64,000 nucleotides of DNA from positions 310,001 to 374,000 of the forward strand of contig JBHGBD010000003.1 of NCBI GenBank assembly GCA_041946825.1, given 5' to 3'. Shown here one piece after another: positions 16,499 through 26,143 of this stretch. This stretch comes from CAZTHM01 sp041946825 (GTDB taxonomy: Bacteria; Acidobacteriota; Terriglobia; UBA7540). The position numbers and the translations under genes are program-made. The notes under the pieces are model-generated. The model did not search any database. It saw only the letters and a list, made by a program, of their open reading frames with translations, and had not been told where the DNA came from. Positions within the stretch are counted from its first letter, which is position 1; the number at the start of each line of letters is the position of its first letter.

Positions 16499-17116
16499 TT
16501 GAGGGGGGTGCGACCTCACGTGAGATGTATCCGATGCGGTAGGGCCATCACGGTTTCGCAGTTGGTAAGTGGGTCTGGATTCCAGAGACTCTATTCGCTT
16601 CGTAAAAAGCTCTTTCAGAAGAAGGACCAGATTATTAGGACCTGGGCAGTTCATGAAGATGAGGCGCGGTACCTGCTCGGGCATGGCAATGGCTTCCGGA
16701 CCGGCCTACGGATCGAACCTGTGGGTTCCTGGAAGGTCCACACAACCTTTGGCGTGCTTAATGGGAAGATCTATCTCGGCGACCTCCCGCACTGTAAGCA
16801 CGGACATCAATTGCTGACGCCATCGCAGATCAACCGACTTATGGGAATCCGACCGGCAAGGAGAAAACCGATCAACGCACGCACGAGGCAGCGAGTGTTG
16901 GAGTTTTGGAAACATCGGTGCGCCCGCTGCGGCACAGGACGCGAACTGGAACTTCATCACAAGCTGGCAGTCGTCCATGGGGGAGGAAATCAACTTGCCA
17001 ATCTCGTTGTCCTGTGCAAGTCATGCCACTTCAATCACGAACACGATTTCAGCGAGCATATCTGGCCAGATTTGGAAGCGGTGTTCCTGAAGACAGAGAG
17101 TGCATCAACGAGCTGA
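16499..17116 (+). CDS. HNH endonuclease family protein
   Basis: A 205-residue protein with a C-terminal HNH fold: HRCARCGTGRELELHHKLAV, then NQLANLVVLCKSCHFNHEHD. This gives the two CxxC zinc pairs and the HH...N...H catalytic set. The N-terminal half has its own CIRCG and a region NGKIYLGDLPHCKHGHQLL whose role is unclear. The start is uncertain: TTG 16499 or GTG 16508; no ATG is available in the N-terminal part. It stands alone between two heptad arrays, without a methylase, terminase or other partner, so a role in restriction or mobility cannot be inferred. Confidence 0.7.
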   Translation: MRGVRPHVRCIRCGRAITVSQLVSGSGFQRLYSLRKKLFQKKDQIIRTWAVHEDEARYLLGHGNGFRTGLRIEPVGSWKVHTTFGVLNGKIYLGDLPHCKHGHQLLTPSQINRLMGIRPARRKPINARTRQRVLEFWKHRCARCGTGRELELHHKLAVVHGGGNQLANLVVLCKSCHFNHEHDFSEHIWPDLEAVFLKTESASTS

Positions 17117-17194
17117 GGCCGCTTGGGGATTATAGCCCTGCGGCTCACTTTCATTCTCAGTGCATGCTTTGGATTTTGCCCCACCGACTGTGTT

Positions 17195-17256
17195 CTGCCT
17201 ACTGGCGACTGCCTTCTGCTTCCTGCTTCCTGCCTACTGCCTACTGCTTCTGCCTA
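17195..17256. repeat. heptad repeat at the end of nadK
   Basis: Units ctgccta, ctggcga, ctgcctt, ctgcttc, ctgcttc, ctgccta, ctgccta run in phase, then ctgctt with one base lost and ctgccta. The last unit covers the nadK stop codon (17254-17256). It lies between the convergent HNH gene and nadK. Confidence 0.8.
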
Positions 17257-18117
17257 CCTCTCACCCCACTTGAGCTTCTGTCGCAGAATCTCGAAGTAAT
17301 TCTTGGCCGCGGGCTGGATGATTTCAACATAGGATGCGGCTTTCCGCAGGCGGACGACGTCCTCGCTGTGCGCGGCAATCCCCACCTGGCCGTCAATCGT
17401 GAGGTAGGCCGCCTCGCGCAGACTCTTGACGACAACTTCGATGTGCGCGGTGTCGGGAAGCACGATGGGGCGATGGGTGAGCGTGTGCGCGCAAATGGGC
17501 GTGACCAGGAAAGCGGCAACTGCCGGGGCAACAATCGGGCCGCCCGCGGCGAGCGAGTAGGCCGTCGAACCCGTGGGAGTGGAAACGATTAACCCGTCGG
17601 ACTTGTAGGTGGAAACGAATCGCCCGTCCACTGTTACGTCAAAGTCCAGGATGCGGGCGATGGCGCCTTTGTTGAGCACGACATCGTTAAGCGCCAGGAA
17701 CGACGAGATCACCTCGTCAGCGCGGACCAGTTCGCCTTCAATCTGCACGCGCTTCTCAGTCGTGTAGTCTCCGGCAAGCACGCTCTCCAAAGTGCGATAG
17801 AGGTCTTCACGCGTAATCACCGTCAGGAATCCCAGACCGCCAAGGTTGACGGCCAGGATGGGCACGGGCTTGCGGTTCAGCGCGCGCGCCGTGGCCAGCA
17901 ACGTCCCGTCGCCTCCCAGGACGACGAGCAGGTCAACCTTCCCGGGCATTTCGTTGCGCGTCAGACTTTTCTCGCCGCCTTCCAGGCTGGAGGCAGTCTC
18001 TTTGTCGGTGTAGACTTCGATTTGGCGCTCGCGCAGCCACTCGATCAAGGGCGGCACGATTTCCCGCACTTCGCCCTTCTTTGGCTTGGAGACGATTCCG
18101 ATTCTTGTAATCCGCAT
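17254..18117 (-). CDS. nadK: NAD kinase
   Basis: Phosphorylates NAD to NADP. It has 287 residues. The start MRITRIGIVSKPKKGEVRE is followed by the GGDGTLLATARAL nucleotide motif near residue 70, ILAVNLGGLGFLT, and the second glycine-rich motif SDGLIVSTPTGSTAYSLAAGG. It is the last gene of the minus-strand run xseB-ispA-dxs-tlyA-nadK; NADPH supply fits the reductive isoprenoid pathway. The 99-base gap to tlyA holds no obvious signal. Confidence 0.95.
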   Translation of the reverse strand: MRITRIGIVSKPKKGEVREIVPPLIEWLRERQIEVYTDKETASSLEGGEKSLTRNEMPGKVDLLVVLGGDGTLLATARALNRKPVPILAVNLGGLGFLTVITREDLYRTLESVLAGDYTTEKRVQIEGELVRADEVISSFLALNDVVLNKGAIARILDFDVTVDGRFVSTYKSDGLIVSTPTGSTAYSLAAGGPIVAPAVAAFLVTPICAHTLTHRPIVLPDTAHIEVVVKSLREAAYLTIDGQVGIAAHSEDVVRLRKAASYVEIIQPAAKNYFEILRQKLKWGER

Positions 18118-18216
18118 GATGGCAATATCCGCTACTTGCGAACCTTGTGGCGGAACCAGAAGGATGCCGAGAATTCGATCCGCCGCGGTGGTTCCATTTA
18201 CAGATGAGGAATCATT

Positions 18217-18975
18217 CTAGGTGGATTTTCCCCAAATTGCATGCAGGAAAAACTCGCGGTTGCCGGTCGCGCCAGGCAGCACACTTTCGCTCGACCCAAT
18301 ATGGCTGAAGCCAAGTTCGAGTAACTTCCGCGAGACTTTGGAGACCGCCTCCTGCTGGAGCTTTGAGTCGCGGACGATTCCCCCCTTACCGACCTGCCCG
18401 CGCCCCACCTCAAATTGCGGCTTCACCAGGATCAGGGTTTCGGCGCCGGGTTCGAGCAGCGGTGAAAGGGCGGGAAGGATCAGGGTGGCGGAAATGAAAG
18501 ACACATCCATCGTCGCCAGCGCGACGCGCTCGCCGATTTGTTCGATCGTCAAATATCGGGCGTTGGTTTTATCCAGCGATACGACACGCGGGTCGCGACG
18601 TAGCTTCCAGTCGAGTTGGTTCGTCCCCACGTCCACAGCGAAAACCTTGGCGGCGCCCCGCTGGAGAAGGCAGTCGGTAAAGCCTCCTGTGGACGCGCCA
18701 GTGTCGAGGCACGTCTTTCCCTCCACCTGAACGCGGAAGTGATCGAGCGCGCCTTCCAACTTGAGGCCGCCGCGGCTCGCGTATTTGAGCAGTCCTCCCA
18801 GCAGGCGCACCGCCGCGCCGGCCGCCACGCGTGCACCGCATTTTTCGATTTTCTGCTCTTCAACGAGAACCCGCCCGGCCAGGATCAAACCCTGAGCCTT
18901 TTCACGAGAGTCTGCAAGCCCGCGGGCAACTAACAGCGAGTCGAGCCGGAGCTTATGTACCCTTGGTGGCGCCAT
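18217..18975 (-). CDS. tlyA: TlyA family rRNA 2'-O-methyltransferase / putative hemolysin
   Basis: A 252-residue protein with an N-terminal S4 RNA-binding domain (LRLDSLLVARGLADSREKAQ) and an FtsJ-like methyltransferase domain with DTGASTGGFTDCLLQRGA for SAM binding and ATMDVSFISATLILP. TlyA enzymes 2'-O-methylate 16S and 23S rRNA; the hemolysin name is historical. It lies between dxs and nadK, an order seen in many bacteria. The start at ATG 18975 gives MAPPRVHKLRLD. Confidence 0.9.
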   Translation of the reverse strand: MAPPRVHKLRLDSLLVARGLADSREKAQGLILAGRVLVEEQKIEKCGARVAAGAAVRLLGGLLKYASRGGLKLEGALDHFRVQVEGKTCLDTGASTGGFTDCLLQRGAAKVFAVDVGTNQLDWKLRRDPRVVSLDKTNARYLTIEQIGERVALATMDVSFISATLILPALSPLLEPGAETLILVKPQFEVGRGQVGKGGIVRDSKLQQEAVSKVSRKLLELGFSHIGSSESVLPGATGNREFFLHAIWGKST

Positions 18976-19064
18976 GGGAAGAGCGTACCCCGCCGGTGGG
19001 GCGATGGGAAGAGCGCTGTAGATTTCCAGCGATCCATCCGCGTCGGTGAGGCATTTCGTGCCGG

Positions 19065-20986
19065 TTACGGGCGTTGCGCGGAGCGGCGCTTCACTTCCGT
19101 CCGAGCGGGGAAATCGTGGGCGAAACTTCTGATTCGCTCCGTAATTCCGTCGGCGTCCAGCCCGTACTTGGCGTGCAGCAGGTTGGGGGCACCGTGAGGG
19201 ATGATGCGGTCGGGGACGGCAATGCGCACGATGCTGGTGGGGATCTTACGGTCCTGGAGCAGGGTGGCAACACTTGCCCCAAACCCGCCGGCTTCCGTGC
19301 CCTCCTCGGCGGTCACCAAAAACTGCTTCTCGGCGGCGAGGCAACAGATGAGCTCCTCATCGAGAGGCTTTGCAAAGCGGGCGTTGATGACGGTGGCGTG
19401 GATGCCCAGAGCGTCGAGCCTGGTCGCGGCCTCAAGGCATGGGTAGACCATGCTGCCGAGCGCCAGAATGGCAATATCAGAACCCTCGCGCAGGATTTCG
19501 GCTTTGCCGATCTCCAGCCGCTTGAAGTCCGCATCCATCGCCGCGCCAATGCCGTTGCCGCGCGGATAGCGCAGCGCCGCAGGTCCGTCGACATTGAGCG
19601 CCGTGAAGAGCATGTGGCGCAGTTCGTTTTCGTCCTTTGGCGCCATCACCACCATGCCGGGCAGAGCGTTCAAATACGCAATGTCGTAGAGGCCATGGTG
19701 CGTGGGCCCATCGGCGCCGACGATGCCGCCGCGGTCCAGCGCGAAAGTCACCGGCGCGCGCATCAGGCAGGTGTCGTGCACCACCTGGTCGTAGGCGCGC
19801 TGGAGGAAGGTCGAATAGATCGCGGCCACCGGGCGCATCCCCTCGCATGCCAGGCCTGTTGCAAACGTCACGGCGTGTTGCTCGGCAATCCCAACATCAA
19901 AGAACCGGTCGGGAAACCTGCGCGCGAATTCGTCCAGCCCCGTCCCCTCGGCCATGGCGGCGGTGATGGCGACGACGCGGGAATCCTTCTCGGCCAGCTC
20001 GCACATCGCTTTCCCAAAAACCGAAGTGTAAGAAGGGGCTTTCGTGGGAGCCTTGTGGAATGCGCCGGTCGAAATGTCGAACTGCGTCACGCCGTGATAT
20101 TTCATGGGCAATAGCTCGGCGTGCGGGTAGCCCTTGCCTTTCTGCGTAACGATGTGGAGCATCGTGGGCCGCGGACTGTCTTTCACCTGCGCGAGCACGG
20201 CGAGCAGTTCATCCAAACTGTGGCCGTTGATGGGGCCGACGTAGTCGAAGCCCAGTTCCTCAAATACCAATCCGGGAATCAGCTTGGTTTTGGCGGACTC
20301 CACAAGCTCCTTGGAGAGTTTCAGCAGGCGCGGACCGAGGCGCGGAACGGCCAGAATCATTTTCTCCACTTCCTCGCGCAGGCGATGATAAGTCTGGCCG
20401 TGCACGATGCGGTTGAGATAGCCCGCAAAAGCTCCCACGTTCGGAGAGATTGACATTTTATTGTCGTTGAGAATGACCAGGACCTTCTTCTGCAGAGTTC
20501 CCAGGTTGTTGATGCCCTCCAGTTCGACGCCACAGGTAAGCCCGGCGTCGCCCACGACCGCGATGACGTAATAATCTTCCCCCTTCAGGTCGCGCGCCAC
20601 TGCCATGCCGAGTGCGCCGGAAAGGGCGGTTCCGGCGTGGGCGACGTTGAACGTGTCATAAGGGCTTTCGTCGCGGACGGGAAATCCGGAGATCCCCCCG
20701 TATTGGCGAAGCGTGGGGAACCGGTCACGCCGGCCGGTCAGGATCTTGTGGCCATAAGCCTGGTGGCCGACGTCCCAGACAATCTTGTCGCGAGGCGCGT
20801 CGAAAGTATAGTGGAGCGCGATGGTCAGTTCCGTCGCGCCCAGGCTCGAGGCCAGGTGTCCACCGACTTTCGAGACCACGGAGACGAGGTAATCACGCAA
20901 TTCCTCGGCGACTTGAGGAAGTTCCTCGCGCGGGACTTTTTTCAAATCCGCCGGCGAGTCGATGTGGGTCAGATACTTGTATTCCA

Positions 20987-20987
<1 letters not shown>
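19065..20987 (-). CDS. dxs: 1-deoxy-D-xylulose-5-phosphate synthase
   Basis: Thiamine-diphosphate enzyme that condenses pyruvate with glyceraldehyde-3-phosphate, the entry step of the MEP isoprenoid pathway. It has 640 residues from ATG 20987 (MEYKYLTHIDSPADLKKV). Visible motifs are GGHLASSLGATELTIALHY, IVWDVGHQAYGHKILTGR, the ThDP-binding VVGDAGLTCG...LNDNKMSIS, and the transketolase-type GVDGPTHHG equivalent, here GADGPTHHGLYDIAYL. The ATG overlaps the ispA stop by one base (TGATG), so the two are translationally coupled. Confidence 0.96.
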
Positions 20988-21882
<895 letters not shown>

Positions 21883-21886
<4 letters not shown>

Positions 21887-22143
21887 GCGTCCTCGGTCTC
21901 CTCGGCGCTGAAGGGCTCGGCGACAATCTTTCCCCCGGCCTTTTTCATCAAAATCTCGACTCTCCCTTCGGCCTCTTCCAACTGCTTGTGGCAAACCTCG
22001 GAGAGTTTCATGCCCTCCTCGTAAAGTTGCAGCGCCTTTTCGAGCGGCAAGTCCGCATCTTCAAGCTGTCGGACAATGGCGTCCAGGCGCTCGAGGTTCT
22101 TCTCGAAGCTTTCCGGCTTCGCGGGCTTTGATTGCTGGGTCAT
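21883..22143 (-). CDS. xseB: exodeoxyribonuclease VII small subunit
   Basis: An 86-residue helical protein: FEKNLERLDAIVRQLEDADL and PLEKALQLYEEGMKLSEVCH are the diagnostic XseB pattern (single alpha hairpin that binds XseA). The C-terminal tail KIVAEPFSAEETEDA is acidic. XseA is not in the window. The gene opens the xseB-ispA-dxs-tlyA-nadK run, the usual position of xseB. Confidence 0.93.
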
Positions 22144-22149
22144 GGCGAT

Positions 22150-22227
22150 GTAAAGGGTAGAGTGTAAAGGGTGAAGGGTAAAGCGAAAAAGACGGGTAGC
22201 CCGCAGCCTTTTGCACTTTACCCTTTA
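22150..22227. repeat. heptad array and inverted partner between the MTHFR fusion and xseB
   Basis: Left arm, six in-phase units: gtaaagg, gtagagt, gtaaagg, gtgaagg, gtaaagc, gaaaaag (22150-22191). Right arm 22211-22227 carries the complement, ttgcactttacccttta, so gggtaaagcg and cactttaccc can pair around the spacer. The right arm ends on the stop codon of the upstream minus-strand gene (22225-22227). The element could act as a terminator, though no U-run follows. Confidence 0.65.
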
Positions 22228-24078
22228 GACTTCAGCTCTTTGTTTCAGCACTTGTGCCACTTCTACGGCCAACGCGTAACGGCCGAAAGGCGCCACAATT
22301 TGCACGCCCTGGACGAGTCCGCGGAATTCGAGAAGGGTTTCCTGGGCGATCTTCAATCCTTCGGCCCGCGCCGGCTCGCCGGTGTCGGCCCTGCGCATGC
22401 GTTCCATGATGGCGGGAGGCACCGCGACGCCTGGAACTTCGTTGTTCATGAACTCCGCGTTCCGATAGCTAGTCAAAGGCCATAAGCTGGCCACGACGGG
22501 AATGCGCCGCGCTCCGGAACGCTCCACTTGTTCAAGAAACCGCGCGAGCCGTTCGACGTCGAACACCGGCTGGGTGACCGCGAAATTTGCACCCGCCTGC
22601 AGTTTGTGCTCATACCGCCGCAATTCGGCCTCGGGATCCACAGCCGAGTGATTCAGCCCAACGCCGATCAGGAATCCGGTCTGCGTTCCCAGCGGGTTCG
22701 CGCCGACGTCGAGGCCGCGATTCAGATTGTTCAGAATATTCACCAGTCCGATGGCATCAACTTCGAAAATGCCCGGCTCCTGAAGGGACGAAAATTGAGC
22801 GGTGTCACGCGTCAGAGCGAGGATGTTCTTCAAGCCCAGTGCGTAGGCGCCCAGAAAATCCGACTGAATCGTCAGGACGTTGCGGTCGCGCGAAGCGTAG
22901 TGGAGCAAGACTTCTACACCCACGCGTTGCTGAAGGAGCGCGGCCAACGTCAGTGCGCTCATGCGCGCGGTGGCGCCGGTTCCGTCCGGAATATTGACGG
23001 CATCAATCCCCTGGGCTGCGAGGTACTGCGCGCCTTCTACCTCCCGCGTGGGGTCCGAGCCCTTGGGCGGAAGGACCTCGACGAGGACGGGGAAATCTCC
23101 CTGGGCAAGCTTCATGGCAAGCCGCGAACGCTCCGTTACCGGCAGGGGCTCTGCCGCCCGGATCTGGCGCGCCGAAACCTCGACGGCAGCGCGCGTGCCC
23201 TGCGGGCTGAGGGATCGGACCGCGGCCTTGATGGCGCGGATGTGCTCGGGTGTGGTTCCGCAGCAGCCCCCGATCAGGCGCGCGCCCGCGTCAATAAAGC
23301 GGCGGGCGTAGCTTGCCATGTATTCCGGCGAACAGAGGTAGATATTCCGGCCGTCAATCGTGCGTGGTAATCCGGCGTTGGGCTGGGCGGAGAATTTCTT
23401 CTCCGTCACCGTGGCCATGCGCTCCAACGTCTCAAGCACTGCCGCGGGACCGACGCCGCAATTGATACCAATCAGGTCGGCGCCCCACGAGTCCAGTTGA
23501 CGCGCGAAGTCTTCCGGCTGCGTCCCGGTCGGGGTCGAACCGTCGTCTTGAATGGTCATCTGTACGACCACGGGAAGCTGACAAACGTCGCGGGCAGCCA
23601 GCAGCGCCTGGTGCGCCTCACTGAGGTCCGACATGGTCTCCACGAGGATTAAATCCGCGCCGCCTTCTACGAGCGCCTGAATCTGTTCGCGAAAGGCGTC
23701 GCGAGCCTCGGCAAGCGAGGTCGGCCCCAGCGGCTCCAGCCGCAGCCCGAGCGGCCCTACTGAGCCTGCCACATAGAGGTCCTCTCCTGCCACCTCGCGT
23801 GCCAGGCGCACGCCCGCCAGGTTGATCTCGCGAACTTTGTCTCCGAGATCGAATTTTCGCAGGCGCAACCGCGTGGCGCCAAAGGTGTTGGATTCCAGAA
23901 CGTCAGCCCCGGCCTTCACATACCCGAGGTGAATCTCTTTCACGAGATGCGCCATCGTTAAGTTCAGCTCGTCGAAACACCGAGTTAATGAGATGCCCTT
24001 GGCGTAGAGCATCGTTCCCATGGCGCCGTCACAGACGGCGATGCGCTTTTCCAGCTTTTGAAGGAAAGGATCACGCAT
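22225..24078 (-). CDS. bifunctional homocysteine S-methyltransferase / methylenetetrahydrofolate reductase
   Basis: A 617-residue fusion. The N-terminal half (about 1-290) is a homocysteine S-methyltransferase: CDGAMGTMLYAKGISLTRCF at the start and the zinc-binding LIGGCCGTTPEHIRAI near residue 280. The C-terminal half (about 325-610) is a MetF-type flavin reductase: LVEVLPPKGSDPTREVEGA, VNIPDGTGATARMSALTLA, and NFAVTQPVFDVERLARFLE. Together the two can reduce methylene-THF and use the methyl group for methionine synthesis. There is no cobalamin-binding domain. Homologous fusions (YitJ type) are known. It is expressed alone on the minus strand. Confidence 0.93.
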   Translation of the reverse strand: MRDPFLQKLEKRIAVCDGAMGTMLYAKGISLTRCFDELNLTMAHLVKEIHLGYVKAGADVLESNTFGATRLRLRKFDLGDKVREINLAGVRLAREVAGEDLYVAGSVGPLGLRLEPLGPTSLAEARDAFREQIQALVEGGADLILVETMSDLSEAHQALLAARDVCQLPVVVQMTIQDDGSTPTGTQPEDFARQLDSWGADLIGINCGVGPAAVLETLERMATVTEKKFSAQPNAGLPRTIDGRNIYLCSPEYMASYARRFIDAGARLIGGCCGTTPEHIRAIKAAVRSLSPQGTRAAVEVSARQIRAAEPLPVTERSRLAMKLAQGDFPVLVEVLPPKGSDPTREVEGAQYLAAQGIDAVNIPDGTGATARMSALTLAALLQQRVGVEVLLHYASRDRNVLTIQSDFLGAYALGLKNILALTRDTAQFSSLQEPGIFEVDAIGLVNILNNLNRGLDVGANPLGTQTGFLIGVGLNHSAVDPEAELRRYEHKLQAGANFAVTQPVFDVERLARFLEQVERSGARRIPVVASLWPLTSYRNAEFMNNEVPGVAVPPAIMERMRRADTGEPARAEGLKIAQETLLEFRGLVQGVQIVAPFGRYALAVEVAQVLKQRAEV

Positions 24079-24152
24079 GCCTGTTATCCAGATAGTTTAG
24101 CACGCCTGCCCTGTTCCGGTGCAAACGTTTAGGGCAGCCACGGCCGAGGGGC

Positions 24153-24167
24153 GCCTCCGGCGGAGGC
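24153..24167. terminator. weak hairpin downstream of the M61 gene
   Basis: gcctcc and ggaggc pair around ggc. It lies 57 bases past the M61 stop in the minus direction. No T-run follows, so a terminator role is only possible. Confidence 0.25.
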
Positions 24168-24223
24168 TTGCGTGGACATCCCCGGCGACCGTTCTGTGCC
24201 GATTCCAGATTCACCGCGAGAGG

Positions 24224-26143
24224 TCACTCTGCGCTTTCGAGCCACGCCTTGCGGAGCCTGATCTGCTGGATGTCTGCCGTGTGAAGTTCTTCGATCGAAT
24301 ACTGGTCCGCCAAAGGAGGATCGAGCTTCACTTCGATCCTCCGCTCGCGCCCGTGACGCTCGATTTGGAACGGCACAACCGCGCCAGGAGGGTACATTCT
24401 CAGCCGGTCTGGTAGATCGTCCACCGCGAGAGGAAGCTCATCCACGGCGAGCAGGATATCGTCGCGACTCAATCCGCCAAGATCAGCGGCGCTGCCAGGG
24501 CGGACCGCCACGATCTGCAGGCCGCGGTCAACACGGTTCGTCAGCACTCCGAGGCTGGGCGCGGCGCCCGGGGTGGTAGAGATCCGAAGTCGGAGGCCGA
24601 CGGAGGCGAATGCGGCAGTGTACGGGAATGGGTCGGTGCCGCGAATATAGCGGTCAAAGAAGGAAGTCAAATCCGCGCCGGCGGCGGCGTTGACGGCTTC
24701 CAGAATGTCGTTGTCCCCGTAACCGCGCCCGGGGCCGTAATAATTGCTCGCAGGCGGCGAATAGAACTTCCGGTACATGCTGACCAGGACGTCGTCGAGT
24801 GATTTTCGGCCGCCACTATGCCCGCGAATCTCCAGGTCCAGAAGCAGCCCCAGAACCGCGCCCTGGTTGTAATAGGAGACCGTGGTGTTGGCGAAGTTGG
24901 TTTCCTGCATCTGTGGCGAGCGGTCATAGAACCAGGCGTGAAAGCTGGAGCTTTCCGCTGACATCAACCGGCGTCCGGGCTCGAATTCAAACGCCCGGAT
25001 TTCGCCGGCGAGTCGTTCCAGGAATTGCTCGCGAGTCCACACACCCGCGCGTAGAAGGAAAAGGTAGGAATAGTAAGATGTGATCCCTTCGGCAAACCAG
25101 AGCGAGCGGGTGTATTGCTCACGGGTGTAATCGAAGGGCCCGAGACCCGCAGGACGAAGCCGTTTGACGTTCCACAGGTGGAAGAACTCGTGCGCGCCGG
25201 TCTCGAGCGCCTCGGCAAGCCCGCCTCCCGACAGCCCATTCCGTACGATGACCTGGGTCGAATTGAGATGCTCCATCCCGTCGCCGAGAGGAAGGCCGGG
25301 AACGAAATGGAAAATGAACGTGAAAGAAGATAGGTCGGCCTCCGGCATCATCGCCATTTCGGCGCGGACGATCTTTTTCAGATCATCGACAAGGGGCGAG
25401 ATGTCGCGGTCACGCTCGCCGTAACTGTGCACCGCGACGCGAATCATTTTTCCGCGCTCCTCGAATTGAGCGAGCAAACACTCCGCGGATATTTCCATGG
25501 GGGTGTCCACGAGCACGTCGTAGTTTGCAATCTTGAATCTCCGCTCGTCGGTCGAGGCGGAAAACCCGCTGACCAGTTGCCAGGTCGATGGCGCTTCAAC
25601 GTGGAGGGTGAGGGGATCGGGCTTGTGGCCGTCCACGTACATAAACAGGGACGGTCCGTTCAGGCAAGCGTGTGAACTGTCGAATTGCGAAAAAGATCCG
25701 CTGAGGTCATTGGCAAAAACGCGGTAGCGAACGTGCACGATACCGCCCGCCTGGCGCGCGTCGACACGCCAGGTCTGCTTGTCGGTTTTGGTCCAAGGCA
25801 GAGACTTTCCCGAGGAGTCAGAAGCGGAGAATTCCTGCACGTTCTTGGCAAAGTCGTAAATCGCGTAGCGGCCGGGAGCCCAGGCAGGCATCACGAAATC
25901 GAGTGCGGATTCATTCACGCCGCTGGCGCTGATTTCGATTTCGAGGAGATGGGATGTCGGCCGCCTGAGGCGAAGTTCATATTGGAGATCCAGCGCGGTG
26001 CGGGAAGGTTCCTCCGCCGCGAACGGACACGCGGCCGTCACAAGCAGGACTAAAGCCAACGCGCAAGATCCCCTCATCGCCGGACGGCGCGGGGCTGACA
26101 ACCCTTGCAGCCTTCCCAAACTAGAGTGTCGGAGAGTCATCAC
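24224..26143 (-). CDS. M61 family glycyl aminopeptidase with PDZ domain
   Basis: Exported metallopeptidase of 639 residues (617 if the ATG at 26077 is used, which would place the signal peptide MRGSCALALVLLVTAACPFA at the very start). After an N-terminal beta domain (FVMPAWAPGRYAIYDFAKNV) comes the zinc site ETGAHEFFHLWNVKRLRP with HExxH, the third ligand in WFAEGITSYYSYLF, and a C-terminal PDZ domain (about 520-610) with LQIVAVRPGSAADLGGLSRD. M61 enzymes release N-terminal Gly or Ala. The start overlaps the DUF885 stop by 23 bases, so the two genes are one operon. Confidence 0.88.
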   Translation of the reverse strand: MMTLRHSSLGRLQGLSAPRRPAMRGSCALALVLLVTAACPFAAEEPSRTALDLQYELRLRRPTSHLLEIEISASGVNESALDFVMPAWAPGRYAIYDFAKNVQEFSASDSSGKSLPWTKTDKQTWRVDARQAGGIVHVRYRVFANDLSGSFSQFDSSHACLNGPSLFMYVDGHKPDPLTLHVEAPSTWQLVSGFSASTDERRFKIANYDVLVDTPMEISAECLLAQFEERGKMIRVAVHSYGERDRDISPLVDDLKKIVRAEMAMMPEADLSSFTFIFHFVPGLPLGDGMEHLNSTQVIVRNGLSGGGLAEALETGAHEFFHLWNVKRLRPAGLGPFDYTREQYTRSLWFAEGITSYYSYLFLLRAGVWTREQFLERLAGEIRAFEFEPGRRLMSAESSSFHAWFYDRSPQMQETNFANTTVSYYNQGAVLGLLLDLEIRGHSGGRKSLDDVLVSMYRKFYSPPASNYYGPGRGYGDNDILEAVNAAAGADLTSFFDRYIRGTDPFPYTAAFASVGLRLRISTTPGAAPSLGVLTNRVDRGLQIVAVRPGSAADLGGLSRDDILLAVDELPLAVDDLPDRLRMYPPGAVVPFQIERHGRERRIEVKLDPPLADQYSIEELHTADIQQIRLRKAWLESAE

